Positions 28,156 through 37,616 of a DNA stretch of 64,000 nt are shown one piece after another. The DNA lies in the NCBI RefSeq assembly GCF_003966695.1, contig NZ_AP018828.1, positions 836,001 through 900,000 of the forward strand, in the 5' to 3' direction. The position numbers and the translations under genes are program-made. The DNA is from Asticcacaulis excentricus (GTDB lineage Bacteria > Pseudomonadota > Alphaproteobacteria > Caulobacterales > Caulobacteraceae). Position 1 is the first letter of the stretch, and every line of letters starts with the position of its first letter. Below the pieces are notes generated by a model. That model was not told the DNA's origin. It saw only the letters and a list, made by a program, of their open reading frames with translations, and ran no database searches.

Positions 28156-31086
28156 ATGAGAAAAGCGTCGCTCAAGCTGAGCGTAGGAGTCCTGACCCTC
28201 GTAGCCGCTGGCGTCGTCAGCGGTCAGGCCGCTGCGCGCCCGGATGCCGAAGCGGACGGTGACCTACGCCTCAAAGGCGTTCGCTTTTTCGCCGATGAGA
28301 CAGAGCTCACCGCACCGGCGGTGGAAGCGGTGGCAACACCCGCGCCCGTGGTAGCGACGTCCTCCCCTCTCCCCGCGCCCCGGTCTGAACCATCCAAAGA
28401 CGCGGCTCCGGCGGTTTCCGTCGCCCACGGCACGACCGAAACCGTCGCAGTCAGCCCTTCCGAAGCGCCCAAGGTGACCCGCCCCCGGCGTTCCAGCGCG
28501 CCTGCCGCCGAAAGCGCGGCCTTGCCTGCCGTCACTCTGGCCCAGACAGACACCCCGGCTCAGCCGCAGCCTTCGCCGATGGTCATGAATGCGCGCCTGA
28601 GCGACGAACAGCTCCTCAAGGCCGAACGCGACCGCCTGAATGGCAAGGACAATCCCGCCGACAGCAAACCCGCCGATCCGCCCCTGCCGGACGACGGACT
28701 GGGTGAAGACGGGGCCTTTATCACCGCCGATGAAGTCACTTCGCCCGAAGAGAACATCATGGTCGCCCGTGGCAAGGTGGAAATGCGCTGGGAAGGCCGC
28801 CTGATTCGCGCTGATGAAGTCCGCTACGATCAGACGACGGGCAAGACGGTGGCCACTGGCAATGTTCAGACGATCAATCCCGATGGCTCGGTGCAATACG
28901 CCGACCGGCTGGAGGTCGATAACGAGCATTCCTCCGGTACCGGCGACCGTATCGCCTATATCGACACCGAGCAGTCGAAGCTGTTCGCCAACAAGGTGGA
29001 ACGTCTGGACGAACAGACCAACCGTCTCAGCGAAGCCATTTTCACACCCTGCGAACTGTGCGTGAAGGACAATGTGACGCAGGAGCCGACCTGGCACATT
29101 CAGGCCAGTTCGATCACGCAGGACAAGAAGCACCGCGTGGTGATCTACCGCAACGCCGTCATCAAGGCCAAGGGCGTGCCGGTCTTCTACATGCCGGTCC
29201 TGTGGCACGCCGACGTGACGGCCAAGCGCAGCTCCGGCTTCCTCATGCCCAAGCCCGGTTTTTCAGGGCGTCGCGGGGCGACCCTGGAACTGCCGTACCT
29301 GTGGGCGGTATCGCCCTATACGGACATCATCATCAGCCCGGAATTTTCGAGCAAGCTCAATCCGCTTCTGTATCTCGAACTGAACCGCCGCTTCTATTCC
29401 GGTGATCTGCATAGCCGCTTTGGCGTCACCAATGAGCGCTTTTTCGACAACAAGGGCCGCAAATGGGGCGACAGCGCCACCCGTGGCTTCATGCTGGTCG
29501 ATGGCAAGTTCGATATCAACGAAGACTGGCGCTGGAATTTCACCGCACAACGCGTGTGGGACAAGACAAGCAACGGTCTGCTGTCGTGGTCGGGGCCAGA
29601 CACCGCGCCCACCTCACAGCCTATCGCGGTCAATCAGCCGATATCGAACTTTTACGAACGCTATAAGGTCGATGAGGGCTTCCCCTATGCCGGCGATTTT
29701 TCGAGCAATTCGCGCCGCCTGATCAGTCAGATCAATCTGGTGCGTCAGACCGATACGGCCTTCTTCAGCGTCTCGCTGTTTTCGTTCCAGAGCCTCGCGA
29801 TTGCCGGTCAGCACCGCCTGAGTTCCGATCTGGCGTCTAGCCCGGTTCTCTATCTGGCGGAACGCGACCGGACACAACCTGCCGTCGCGCCGATGATCGA
29901 CGCCTACTGGTCGCCGGATAAGGAGATACTGGGCGGGCGTCTGACCCTGTCGGCCAATGCCGTGTCCATCATTCGCAAAACGACGCCTTCGACGGATATT
30001 TTTCTGGCCCCCGACATCGCCGATCCGAATAATCGCGGGTCCGTTGATACGGCGCGCGCCAATATCGGTCTGTCGTGGCGGCGCGGCATGGTCACCCCCG
30101 GCGGCATCAAGGTCGCGCCCTTCCTCGACGCGCGTCACGACGAATACTATCTGCGCGACTATTACAAGACCGGATATGCCCTGCAACCCGGCGAAGAGGA
30201 TACGCGGCGGGTGTCACGCAGCCTCGGCACGGTCGGCCTCGACGTCTCCTACCCGCTGCTGCGCAAGTTCAACGGCCTGACCGTGATCGTCGAGCCGATC
30301 GCGCAACTGGCCCTGTCGCCCGATTCGCAGGTCGAACCCTTCCTCACCAACGAAGACTCCAATGCGTTCGAAGTCGATGCGACCACCCTGTTCAAGGCCA
30401 ACCGTTCCCCCGGTTTCGACCTTTACGAGGGCGGCAAACGCCTGAATGTAGGGCTGAAGACCCAGTTCAGCTATGATTCGGGCCTGCGCATCTCCACGCT
30501 TCTGGGGCGAGCCTTGCGTCAAAATCCGGAAGAAAACTTCTACCGCACCTACAAGGTCGGCAACCGGACCTACAAATACGATGCTTCCAGTCTGGCCAAT
30601 ACCAAATCGGACTGGGTTGTGCAGGCCGAGGTCGATACGGGCAAGGGCCTGCGCCTTTATACGCGCCAGCGTATTGGCGATGACGGCACGATCCGTCGCG
30701 GTGAAAGCGGCGCCAGCTATATGAGCAGCCGCACGCAACTGACGGTTCGCCATCAATACGACAAGACCGGCCCCGTATTCCTTGACGACGGGCGCATCGG
30801 TACCACCGAAAAGTACCACGACCTGCAACTGTTCGGTCAGCATTTCTTCACGACCAACTGGGGCGTGTCGGCGCAGGTCAGCCGTGACCTGATGCGCGAA
30901 CGCTGGCTGCGTTCCGAAGCCTCCGTCATCTACAAGGATGACTGCGCGCGCTTTGAACTGGTCTATCAACGCGACGAAACGGCCCTGCTGCAAGAGATCC
31001 CTGGCAAGGCCAGCGAGTCTATTTCGGTTCGGATAAGTCTTGCCACATTGGCGCCATCGGACGATGATTTTGTCAATGTACGCTAA
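28156..31086 (+). CDS. lptD: LPS-assembly protein LptD
   Basis: LptD is the outer-membrane barrel that, with LptE, inserts LPS into the outer leaflet. The protein is 976 residues from the ATG at 28156; the start is set by the signal peptide RKASLKLSVGVLTLVAAGVV that follows. After it comes an unusually long Ala/Pro/Ser-rich segment (~20-170). The LptA-like beta-jellyroll follows (~195-340: NIMVARGKVEMRWEGRLIRA), then the barrel to the C-terminus. Cysteines at CELC before the barrel and DDCARFELVYQRDE near the end fit the disulfide pattern of LptD. It follows lptG by 149 bases and heads lptD-surA-pdxA-rsmA. Confidence 0.93.
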   Translation: MRKASLKLSVGVLTLVAAGVVSGQAAARPDAEADGDLRLKGVRFFADETELTAPAVEAVATPAPVVATSSPLPAPRSEPSKDAAPAVSVAHGTTETVAVSPSEAPKVTRPRRSSAPAAESAALPAVTLAQTDTPAQPQPSPMVMNARLSDEQLLKAERDRLNGKDNPADSKPADPPLPDDGLGEDGAFITADEVTSPEENIMVARGKVEMRWEGRLIRADEVRYDQTTGKTVATGNVQTINPDGSVQYADRLEVDNEHSSGTGDRIAYIDTEQSKLFANKVERLDEQTNRLSEAIFTPCELCVKDNVTQEPTWHIQASSITQDKKHRVVIYRNAVIKAKGVPVFYMPVLWHADVTAKRSSGFLMPKPGFSGRRGATLELPYLWAVSPYTDIIISPEFSSKLNPLLYLELNRRFYSGDLHSRFGVTNERFFDNKGRKWGDSATRGFMLVDGKFDINEDWRWNFTAQRVWDKTSNGLLSWSGPDTAPTSQPIAVNQPISNFYERYKVDEGFPYAGDFSSNSRRLISQINLVRQTDTAFFSVSLFSFQSLAIAGQHRLSSDLASSPVLYLAERDRTQPAVAPMIDAYWSPDKEILGGRLTLSANAVSIIRKTTPSTDIFLAPDIADPNNRGSVDTARANIGLSWRRGMVTPGGIKVAPFLDARHDEYYLRDYYKTGYALQPGEEDTRRVSRSLGTVGLDVSYPLLRKFNGLTVIVEPIAQLALSPDSQVEPFLTNEDSNAFEVDATTLFKANRSPGFDLYEGGKRLNVGLKTQFSYDSGLRISTLLGRALRQNPEENFYRTYKVGNRTYKYDASSLANTKSDWVVQAEVDTGKGLRLYTRQRIGDDGTIRRGESGASYMSSRTQLTVRHQYDKTGPVFLDDGRIGTTEKYHDLQLFGQHFFTTNWGVSAQVSRDLMRERWLRSEASVIYKDDCARFELVYQRDETALLQEIPGKASESISVRISLATLAPSDDDFVNVR

Positions 31087-31156
31087 GAGCCGTATGGTTT
31101 ATAGATTGCCCGACCCGGCCGCAGCGCCGCTTTGTTGAAAAGATTAAAACGACGAC

Positions 31157-32428
31157 ATGACCTCCGTTGCCTTCCGCCGTTCCGCGCTGCTGCTTTGCAC
31201 CTGCCTCACCCTGTCGGGCCTTCCGGCCGTCGCGCAGACGACCGCCCAACCGGCGGCGCAGGCGCGCCCGCTGGGCGAAGGGGTCGTGGCGCTGGTCAAT
31301 GACAAGCTGATCTCGTCCTACGATCTCAAGCAGCGTATGCTGTTGCTGATCATCACCTCGGGTGTGCAGGTCACGCAGCAAAACTACGCGGCGTTTCAGC
31401 AGCAGGCCCTGCGCGCGCTGATCGATGAGCACTTACAACTGGCCGAAGCCGACCACTTCAAGCTGACCGTCTCCGATGAGGAAATCGACGAGGAAATCGG
31501 CAATATGGCGCAGCAGTCGGGCCTGTCGAAGGATCAGCTTCTGGCCGAACTGAAGCGCGCCGGCATCGAAGCGCAGACCCTGCGCGATCAGATCAAGGCA
31601 GAAATCGCCTGGGGGCAACTGGTCAATGGCCGTTTCCGCCCCAAGGCGCGCGTCGGCAAGGATCAGGTCGATGCCTTCATGACCAAGCTGACCGAAGATA
31701 GCCAGAAGCCGCAATATCTGGTGGCCGAAATCCTGATCGATCCGGAAGTCGCCGGTGGTCAGAAAGAGGCCGAGGCCGGGGCGCAGCAACTGTTCGATCA
31801 GATCGCGCAGGGCGTCGCGCCGTTTCAGTCGGTGGCACGGCAGTTTTCCAACGCCCCGTCGGCGGCCAATGGCGGTGACGCGGGTTGGCTGGTCTCTGGT
31901 ACCATTGACCCCAAGGTTGAAACCGTGCTCAAGGGCATGAATCCGGGGCAGATGACACGTCCGATCGTCACCGACGAAGGCGTCTATATCTACTATCTGC
32001 GCGAAAAGAAGGAAGGTAAGGCCGACGCCAAGGTGCGCCTGAAACAGGCCGCCGTACCGCTGACCGGGGGGGATTCGGCCATGCGAGCTCTGGCCAGCTT
32101 CCGCGCCAAGTATCCGACCTGTGACGCTCTCAATAACGAAAAGGGCAATGGTCAGGTCAGCGTCGCCGATCTCGGCTTTACGACCCTCAGCGACTTAAAG
32201 CCGGAATACGCCTCGGCGCTGCAACCGCTCAAGGTCGGCCAAAGCACCGAGCCGATGAAAAACGCCATGAATATCAATGTGGTCTATGTCTGCGACAAGA
32301 CCGCCGCCGGTGATGATGTTCCTTCGCGCGAACAGGTCGAACAACGCCTGACGCAGCAAAAGGTCGCCATGCTGGGCCGCCGCTATCTGCGTGACATCCG
32401 CGACGGTGCCACCATCGAAAGCCGGTAA
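31157..32428 (+). CDS. surA: Peptidyl-prolyl isomerase SurA
   Basis: SurA is a periplasmic chaperone for outer-membrane proteins, including LptD. The 423-residue protein has a signal peptide (FRRSALLLCTCLTLSGLPAV), a SurA N-terminal domain (GVVALVNDKLISSYDLKQRM) and one recognisable parvulin domain (~170-290, with YLVAEILID and FSNAPSAANGGDAGWLVSGT). The C-terminal region (~300-423) is probably the clamp-closing helix and a degenerate second parvulin-like part. It lies 70 bases after lptD, a conserved neighbourhood. Confidence 0.92.
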   Translation: MTSVAFRRSALLLCTCLTLSGLPAVAQTTAQPAAQARPLGEGVVALVNDKLISSYDLKQRMLLLIITSGVQVTQQNYAAFQQQALRALIDEHLQLAEADHFKLTVSDEEIDEEIGNMAQQSGLSKDQLLAELKRAGIEAQTLRDQIKAEIAWGQLVNGRFRPKARVGKDQVDAFMTKLTEDSQKPQYLVAEILIDPEVAGGQKEAEAGAQQLFDQIAQGVAPFQSVARQFSNAPSAANGGDAGWLVSGTIDPKVETVLKGMNPGQMTRPIVTDEGVYIYYLREKKEGKADAKVRLKQAAVPLTGGDSAMRALASFRAKYPTCDALNNEKGNGQVSVADLGFTTLSDLKPEYASALQPLKVGQSTEPMKNAMNINVVYVCDKTAAGDDVPSREQVEQRLTQQKVAMLGRRYLRDIRDGATIESR

Positions 32429-32433
32429 GGGCG

Positions 32434-33465
32434 TTGCGCCCGCCCATCACGGCGCCGCTGATCCTCAGCCTGGGTGATCCCTGCGGCACAGGGCCGGAAC
32501 TGGTTCACAAGGCGTGGGCGGCTCTCAGATCACGGACCGACTACGCTTTCGCGGTACTGGGCGATGCCGATCTGCTGGCGTCTCTGGGGCCGGTTCGGCC
32601 TATCCATGACCTGTCCGAAACCATAGCCGCCTTTCCCGATGGCCTGCCGGTTCTCGACCGCCCGCTAAGCGCCCCCGCCCGTCCCGGTCAGCCCGATCCG
32701 GTCCATGCGCCGCACATTACCGGCTGGATACGCGAAGGCGTCGCGCTTTGCCTGTCCGGTGAGGCGCGCGGCCTCGTTACCGCCCCCATCGCCAAGTCGG
32801 TGCTCTACGCCACCGGCTTCGCCTTTCCCGGCCACACGGAATATCTGGGTGACCTGACCGCCGATACCCCCTATCCCGGCACGCGCGGCCCGGTCATGAT
32901 GCTGACCGCACCCGATGCCGCCAATGATAGCGCCCTGCGCGTCGTGCTGGCCACCATCCACATCCCGCTGTCCGAGGTGAAAGCGCACCTGTCGGCAGAG
33001 CCCCTTCGCAGCCTTGCCCACGTCACCCACGAAGCCCTGATCCGCGACTTCGGCGTGGCCAGACCGCGGCTGGTGCTGGCCGGACTCAATCCTCATGCGG
33101 GTGAAGACGGCACCATCGGGCGCGAGGAAGTCGATCTGTTACAACCTCTGGTGGTGGCCTTGCGCACCGAAGGGCTGGACATCTCAGGTCCCCTGCCCGC
33201 CGACACGCTTTTCCACGCGGAGGCGCGTCGCACCTATGACGCCGCCCTGTGCCTGTATCACGATCAAGGCTTGATTCCGCTTAAGACGCTGGACTTCTGG
33301 GGCGGGGTCAATATAACCCTCGGCCTGCCCCTTGTACGGACGTCTCCGGATCACGGCACCGGTTTTGCCATTGCCGGCAAGGGCATAGCCCGCCCCGACA
33401 GCCTGATCAACGCCATCCGGGCCGCCCACGACATCAGCCTGAACCGAGCCCAAAAAACCACGTAA
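32434..33465 (+). CDS. pdxA: 4-hydroxythreonine-4-phosphate dehydrogenase
   Basis: PdxA oxidises 4-phosphohydroxy-L-threonine in the DXP-dependent pyridoxal phosphate pathway. The 343-residue protein has LILSLGDPCGTGPELVHKAW at the N-terminus, GEARGLVTAPIAKSVLY, AGLNPHAGEDGTIGREE with a metal-binding His, HDQGLIPLKTLDFWGGVN and TSPDHGTGFAIAGKG. The only sensible start is TTG at 32434, five bases after the surA stop. It ends immediately before the rsmA start (TAAATG). All active-site segments are present. Confidence 0.94.
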   Translation: MRPPITAPLILSLGDPCGTGPELVHKAWAALRSRTDYAFAVLGDADLLASLGPVRPIHDLSETIAAFPDGLPVLDRPLSAPARPGQPDPVHAPHITGWIREGVALCLSGEARGLVTAPIAKSVLYATGFAFPGHTEYLGDLTADTPYPGTRGPVMMLTAPDAANDSALRVVLATIHIPLSEVKAHLSAEPLRSLAHVTHEALIRDFGVARPRLVLAGLNPHAGEDGTIGREEVDLLQPLVVALRTEGLDISGPLPADTLFHAEARRTYDAALCLYHDQGLIPLKTLDFWGGVNITLGLPLVRTSPDHGTGFAIAGKGIARPDSLINAIRAAHDISLNRAQKTT

Positions 33466-34299
33466 ATGACCCTGCCCTCCCTCCGCGAAAGCCTCGAAGC
33501 CCACGGCCTGATGGCCAAAAAGAGCTTCGGTCAGCACTTCCTGCTCGACCTCAATGTGACGCGCAAGATCGTGCGTCTGGGGCAGGAGGGCGGCAATAGC
33601 TTCGACAGTCAGGTGGTGATCGAGGTCGGCCCCGGTCCCGGCGGTCTGACGCGCGCCGCACTGGAAAGCGAAGCCGCTTATGTGCTGGCCGTCGAAAAGG
33701 ACGCGCGGTTTATCGACTTGCTGACGGAACTGGATACGGCCTATCCCGGCCGTTTCAGCGTGGTCGAAGCCGATGCGCTGAAGGTCGATGAGCCCGCCCT
33801 GCTGGCCGAACGTAGCCTGCCATCGCAGGCGCATCTGGTCTCCAACCTGCCCTACAATGTCGGGACACCCCTGCTGATCAAGTGGCTGACCGGGCCGTGG
33901 CAGCCCAAATCCCTGACCCTGATGTTTCAGCTTGAGGTCGCCCTGCGCGTCGTCGCGCCGGTCGGGGACGATGATTACGGCCGTCTGGGGGTCATCTCTC
34001 AGGTCCTGTGCGACTGTGAAAAGCTGATGGACCTGCCGGCGCGCGCCTTCACCCCGCCGCCCAAGGTCGATAGCGCCGTAGTGCGCCTGATCCCCAAGGC
34101 CGAACGCCCCGAGGCGCGCGTCATCCGCAATCTGGAAACCCTCACCGCCGCGGCCTTTGGTCAGCGTCGCAAGATGCTGCGGGCCTCGTTAAAGGCGCTG
34201 GGCGGCGAGACCCTGCTGGCCAAGGTTGGGATTGATCCGACCCTGCGCGCTGAAAATATCAGCCCGGCGGACTTTTTGCGGTTGGCAGAAGCGCTTTAA
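33466..34299 (+). CDS. rsmA: 16S rRNA (A1518/A1519) dimethyltransferase
   Basis: RsmA (KsgA) dimethylates two adjacent adenosines at the 3' end of 16S rRNA late in 30S assembly. The 277-residue protein contains KKSFGQHFLLDLNVTRKIV, the SAM-binding VIEVGPGPGGLTRAALESEA, LAVEKDARFIDLL and the catalytic SNLPYNVGTPLLIKWL (NLPY motif). The C-terminal domain carries FTPPPKVDSAVVRLIP. It is the last gene of the lpt-surA-pdxA-rsmA operon and is followed at once by a terminator. Confidence 0.96.
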   Translation: MTLPSLRESLEAHGLMAKKSFGQHFLLDLNVTRKIVRLGQEGGNSFDSQVVIEVGPGPGGLTRAALESEAAYVLAVEKDARFIDLLTELDTAYPGRFSVVEADALKVDEPALLAERSLPSQAHLVSNLPYNVGTPLLIKWLTGPWQPKSLTLMFQLEVALRVVAPVGDDDYGRLGVISQVLCDCEKLMDLPARAFTPPPKVDSAVVRLIPKAERPEARVIRNLETLTAAAFGQRRKMLRASLKALGGETLLAKVGIDPTLRAENISPADFLRLAEAL

Positions 34300-34303
34300 G
34301 GTC

Positions 34304-34323
34304 TTGGGGCCAGTTGGCCCCAA
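34304..34323. terminator. Terminator at the end of the lpt-rsmA operon
   Basis: An 8-base-pair perfect stem TTGGGGCC/GGCCCCAA with an AGTT loop, five bases after the rsmA stop and facing the convergent gene at 34395. It has no long T-run but is well placed. A similar stem follows the pentapeptide gene at 7514-7532. Confidence 0.6.
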
Positions 34324-34394
34324 ACCCCATAACTGTCTGCAATAACTCTGGCTGGGCGTTCTGCTCCAAGTTACGGGTGAAGGCCCCTCGCCCT

Positions 34395-35180
34395 TCAAAA
34401 CCGTTTCCAAAGCCCGATGGTCACCGCACTCGACTTCGGCACATTCTCGCCACTGACCGTCTGACGCAGGCCAAACTGCACGCCCAGCGTCTGTTTGGCA
34501 TCGAAAAAGCGCACGGCGCTGGTTTCCACGTGCGTCCATTTGGCCTCAAAACCGTTCAGTCGATCCGTCTTACCCGCAAACACCTGAGCCATCACGATCC
34601 ATTTGGGCGAAGGCCGCGCCCCGACGGTCATATCCACCCGCCACTGATCGGCATTTGACCCGCTGCGGGCCCGCCTAGCGACCTGCGCATCGACAAACAT
34701 CGGCACCTTGCGCGCCTCGAAACTATGGCCGCCATAAAGGCGCACCTCGATATCCGGGTCTTCATCACCGGGCACAGAAAACTCGTCACGCCGCCCCTTG
34801 CCAAAGCCATCCAACGACACACTGGCGCTCAGCGCACTGCGATCGGAGCGATAGAGCGGCGTCTTCAGCCCGATCTCGACAGAGCCCAAACCTGAGAAAC
34901 TGTCCACAGAGGTTTGAATATCCTGAATATTCGCCTTGGCGAACACACTCAGCAGGTCGTGCACCCCGCGTTCGGCAAAGACCGTCACGCGCTTTTCTTC
35001 CCAGTGCGGCAGGTCAATCGCGGCCGTGCCGGACGCGTCGAACCCCTTACTGGCCGTGACCACCTCGGCCTTGACGATGACTTCGCTCGCCCCACTGTCC
35101 GGCCCCCAGGCCGAGGCGCAAACGGTCGCTGGCGACAGGGCCAGCACCACTGCCAAAATCCACCGCCCCCGCTTGCGCAA
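34395..35180 (-). CDS. Putative outer-membrane beta-barrel protein, function unknown
   Basis: A 261-residue protein with a signal peptide (GRWILAVVLALSPATVCASA). The mature part alternates hydrophobic and polar residues in short segments, such as SALSASVSLDGFGKG, DIEVRLYGGHSFEA, PMFVDAQVARRA and KWIVMAQVFAGKTD. It ends in GLWKRF with a C-terminal phenylalanine, the usual terminal signal of BAM-assembled barrels. No enzyme motif was seen. It is separated by 12 bases from the class II aldolase gene upstream, so the two may be co-transcribed. The barrel assignment is inference from pattern; the gene is likely real. Confidence 0.65.
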   Translation of the reverse strand: MRKRGRWILAVVLALSPATVCASAWGPDSGASEVIVKAEVVTASKGFDASGTAAIDLPHWEEKRVTVFAERGVHDLLSVFAKANIQDIQTSVDSFSGLGSVEIGLKTPLYRSDRSALSASVSLDGFGKGRRDEFSVPGDEDPDIEVRLYGGHSFEARKVPMFVDAQVARRARSGSNADQWRVDMTVGARPSPKWIVMAQVFAGKTDRLNGFEAKWTHVETSAVRFFDAKQTLGVQFGLRQTVSGENVPKSSAVTIGLWKRF

Positions 35181-35192
35181 ACCTACCCCCTT

Positions 35193-35996
35193 TTAGCGAT
35201 CCCAGCCGGGATACTGACGCTCCAGCCGCCGCATCAGCCCCGGCCACAACAGACCGGATACAAAACCGACACCGGCCCCTAGTGGCGCCACCTTGTCCTG
35301 CACGTCCTGTGGCGCTTCCAATACGCCGCCGCGTCCGGCCGACAGGGCGGCAATCTGCTGCCGACAGGCCTGCTCCAGAAAATAGATCAGGGTAAAGGCT
35401 TCGGCCGCCGAGCCACCATAGGCCAGCGCACCATGGTTGCGCAACAGCATGATCTTTTTTTGCCCCAGATCGGCGACGATACGCTGGCGTTCATCGTGAT
35501 CAAGCGCCACGCCCTCATAGGCGTGATAGGCCAGATGCGGCCCCAGCAGCAGGGCGTTCTGCGTCAGGGGCAGCAGGCCCTCCTTTTGCGCCGACACGCC
35601 GGTCATGGCGTCCGTATGCAGGTGGATGACCACATGCGCATCCGGACAGGCGGCGTGCAGGGCGCTATGGATGGTGAAGCCCGCCGGATTCACAAAGGCG
35701 TCGGCCGCGCCTACAATCTGGCCCTCCAGATCGACCTTGACCAGCGCCGAGGCCGTCATCTCCTCGAAAAAAGTGCCGTAGGGATTGATCAGGAAATGAT
35801 CGACCTGCGACACCACCGGCCCATCCGGCCCGGCCACAAGCGAGTCCTTCGCCGGGACGCGGGCCGAAATATGGGTGAAGATGGTATCGTCCCAGCCAAA
35901 CATCGCCACCAGACGATAAAGCGCCGCCAGATCCTTACGGATGGCCCATTCGGCGGGGCTGATCAGCGGATGAACCGGGGCGGTTTCAGAGGTCAT
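35193..35996 (-). CDS. Class II aldolase/adducin family protein
   Basis: A 267-residue cytoplasmic protein of the zinc-dependent class II aldolase/adducin fold. Family members include fuculose- and ribulose-phosphate aldolases and epimerases, and longer forms have no proven reaction. Visible features are IRKDLAALYRLVAMFGWDDT, FTHISARVPAKD, the zinc-binding HVVIHLHTDA, and IMLLRNHGALAYGGSAAEAF with a further ligand His. The start at 35996 follows GGGAGA. Substrate cannot be inferred; the neighbours give no sugar pathway. Confidence 0.86.
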   Translation of the reverse strand: MTSETAPVHPLISPAEWAIRKDLAALYRLVAMFGWDDTIFTHISARVPAKDSLVAGPDGPVVSQVDHFLINPYGTFFEEMTASALVKVDLEGQIVGAADAFVNPAGFTIHSALHAACPDAHVVIHLHTDAMTGVSAQKEGLLPLTQNALLLGPHLAYHAYEGVALDHDERQRIVADLGQKKIMLLRNHGALAYGGSAAEAFTLIYFLEQACRQQIAALSAGRGGVLEAPQDVQDKVAPLGAGVGFVSGLLWPGLMRRLERQYPGWDR

Positions 35997-36091
35997 GAGG
36001 TCGTCTCCCTGTATCGTTTTGCCGATGACAGGGGATTGACGTACCGTAAGTCAAGCCGATTGCATCGACTTTCGAAGTTATCTACGTCCTA

Positions 36092-36574
36092 TCAAACCCT
36101 TGTGACGATCAGCTTACCTTCGCTGACCGCCAGAATGCGGACCTTTTCGGACAGGGCAATGGGCGCGTCCGTGCGTTCGCTCTGGGCCGGCCATTCGACG
36201 CCATCGAAGATGACGCGGCCATTGACGCGCTGACCTTCGAGGTCATCGAAGGCGTCAATCACCGTCGCCTCCTGCCCGATCAGTCGATGGTGCGGGTCAT
36301 TGATATCGGCCCCTTCCGCCAAGGGGGGCTTGAGGAAACGCCGCGACAGAAGCGTCATAATCAGCGTCAGGACGCAGAAAATAACGATCTGCACCAGCAG
36401 GTTGGCCGGGGCCCCGGTTAGGGTAACAACCGCCACGATCACGGCGGCGGCCGCAGGCCACAGAAGCCACTGCGTACCGATGACAATTTCAAACGCCAGC
36501 AGCGACCCGCCAATAATCAGCCACGCCCAGAAAAGCTGCCGCCCCTGCGGCTCAGCCAGCAAAAACTCCAGCAT
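36092..36574 (-). CDS. NfeD-like membrane protein
   Basis: A 160-residue short NfeD protein with two or three membrane helices (residues ~15-35, ~38-58, ~60-80). A C-terminal OB-fold domain follows (RLIGQEATVIDAFDDLEGQR and VNGRVIFDGVEWPAQSE). NfeD proteins are encoded beside and act with SPFH/stomatin proteins in membrane microdomains and quality control. That is the case here: the SPFH gene ends 11 bases upstream, so both form one transcript with SPFH first. Confidence 0.9.
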   Translation of the reverse strand: MLEFLLAEPQGRQLFWAWLIIGGSLLAFEIVIGTQWLLWPAAAAVIVAVVTLTGAPANLLVQIVIFCVLTLIMTLLSRRFLKPPLAEGADINDPHHRLIGQEATVIDAFDDLEGQRVNGRVIFDGVEWPAQSERTDAPIALSEKVRILAVSEGKLIVTRV

Positions 36575-36585
36575 ACTCTCCTCCG

Positions 36586-37515
36586 TTACTTGCTCCGCGA
36601 GGCCGGAGCCTGATCCGTCACCGTCTTCAACAACTCCGCCACACCGGCAACGGACCCCGACAGAGACGCCAGATCGGCTGGCAGAATCAGGGTCTTGGTA
36701 TTGGCTGAATTGGCGAAACCGGCAAAGGCTTCGACATATTTTTGCGCCACGAAGTAGTTGATGGCCTTGGTGTCGCCCGAAGCGATGGCGTCCGACACCA
36801 TCTGGGTCGCCTTGGCTTCGGCTTCGGCGGCGCGTTCGCGCGCTTCGGCGTCGCGGAAGGCGGCTTCCTTGCGCCCTTCGGCTTCAAGTACAGCGGCCTG
36901 CTTGGCCCCTTCGGCGCGGGCAATAGCGGCCTGACGCTCACCGTCGGCTTCGATGATCAGGGCGCGACGCTCACGCTCGGCCTTCATCTGACGCGCCATG
37001 GCGTCGGTAATGTCGTGCGGCGGGCGCAGGTCCTTGATCTCGATGCGTGTCACCTTGATGCCCCAGGGCGAGGTGGCGTGGTCGATAACGGTCAGGAGCC
37101 GCGTATTGATCGAATCGCGCTGCGACAACACTTCGTCCAGCTCCATCGAACCGACCACGGTGCGCAGATTGGTCATGGCGAGCTGCGTGATGGCATTGTT
37201 GAGATTATCGACGCGATACGCAGCCGCAGCGGCATCCATCACCTGCGTGAAGACGATCCCGTCCACCTTGACGATGGCATTGTCCTTGGTGATCACGTCC
37301 TGCTGCGGCACGTCGAACACCTGCTCCATCATATTGACCTTCTTGCCCACCGTTTCGATGAAAGGCGTCAGGAAGGAGATGCCGGGCTTGAGCGTGCGGG
37401 TATAGCGGCCAAAGCGTTCGACCGTAAATTCCCGGCCCTGCGGGACGATCTTGATGACCGAAAACAGGATGAAAAAGGTCACGACGATCAGAACGCCGGC
37501 GAAGATACTGAACAT
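36586..37515 (-). CDS. SPFH/Band 7 domain protein (QmcA/stomatin-like)
   Basis: A 309-residue membrane-anchored protein. One N-terminal hydrophobic helix (IFAGVLIVVTFFILFSVIK) precedes the SPFH domain (~25-190, with GREFTVERFGRYTRTLKPGI, DVPQQDVITKDNAIVKVDGI and ATSPWGIKVTRIEIKDLRPP). An Ala/Glu/Arg-rich coiled coil follows (~190-255). Such proteins oligomerise into cage-like membrane assemblies, often regulating FtsH or partner NfeD. It is the first gene of the pair with the NfeD-like gene. The symbol qmcA is tempting but not certain. Confidence 0.92.
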   Translation of the reverse strand: MFSIFAGVLIVVTFFILFSVIKIVPQGREFTVERFGRYTRTLKPGISFLTPFIETVGKKVNMMEQVFDVPQQDVITKDNAIVKVDGIVFTQVMDAAAAAYRVDNLNNAITQLAMTNLRTVVGSMELDEVLSQRDSINTRLLTVIDHATSPWGIKVTRIEIKDLRPPHDITDAMARQMKAERERRALIIEADGERQAAIARAEGAKQAAVLEAEGRKEAAFRDAEARERAAEAEAKATQMVSDAIASGDTKAINYFVAQKYVEAFAGFANSANTKTLILPADLASLSGSVAGVAELLKTVTDQAPASRSK

Positions 37516-37616
37516 GGAGACTCCCCTCAGTGGTTATGTGCACAGTGTAGCGCAACCGGGAGGAATAGCTACGAAAACCGGAGGTTAGGCCGCCGATTTT
37601 CGTTCATGCTTTCAGC

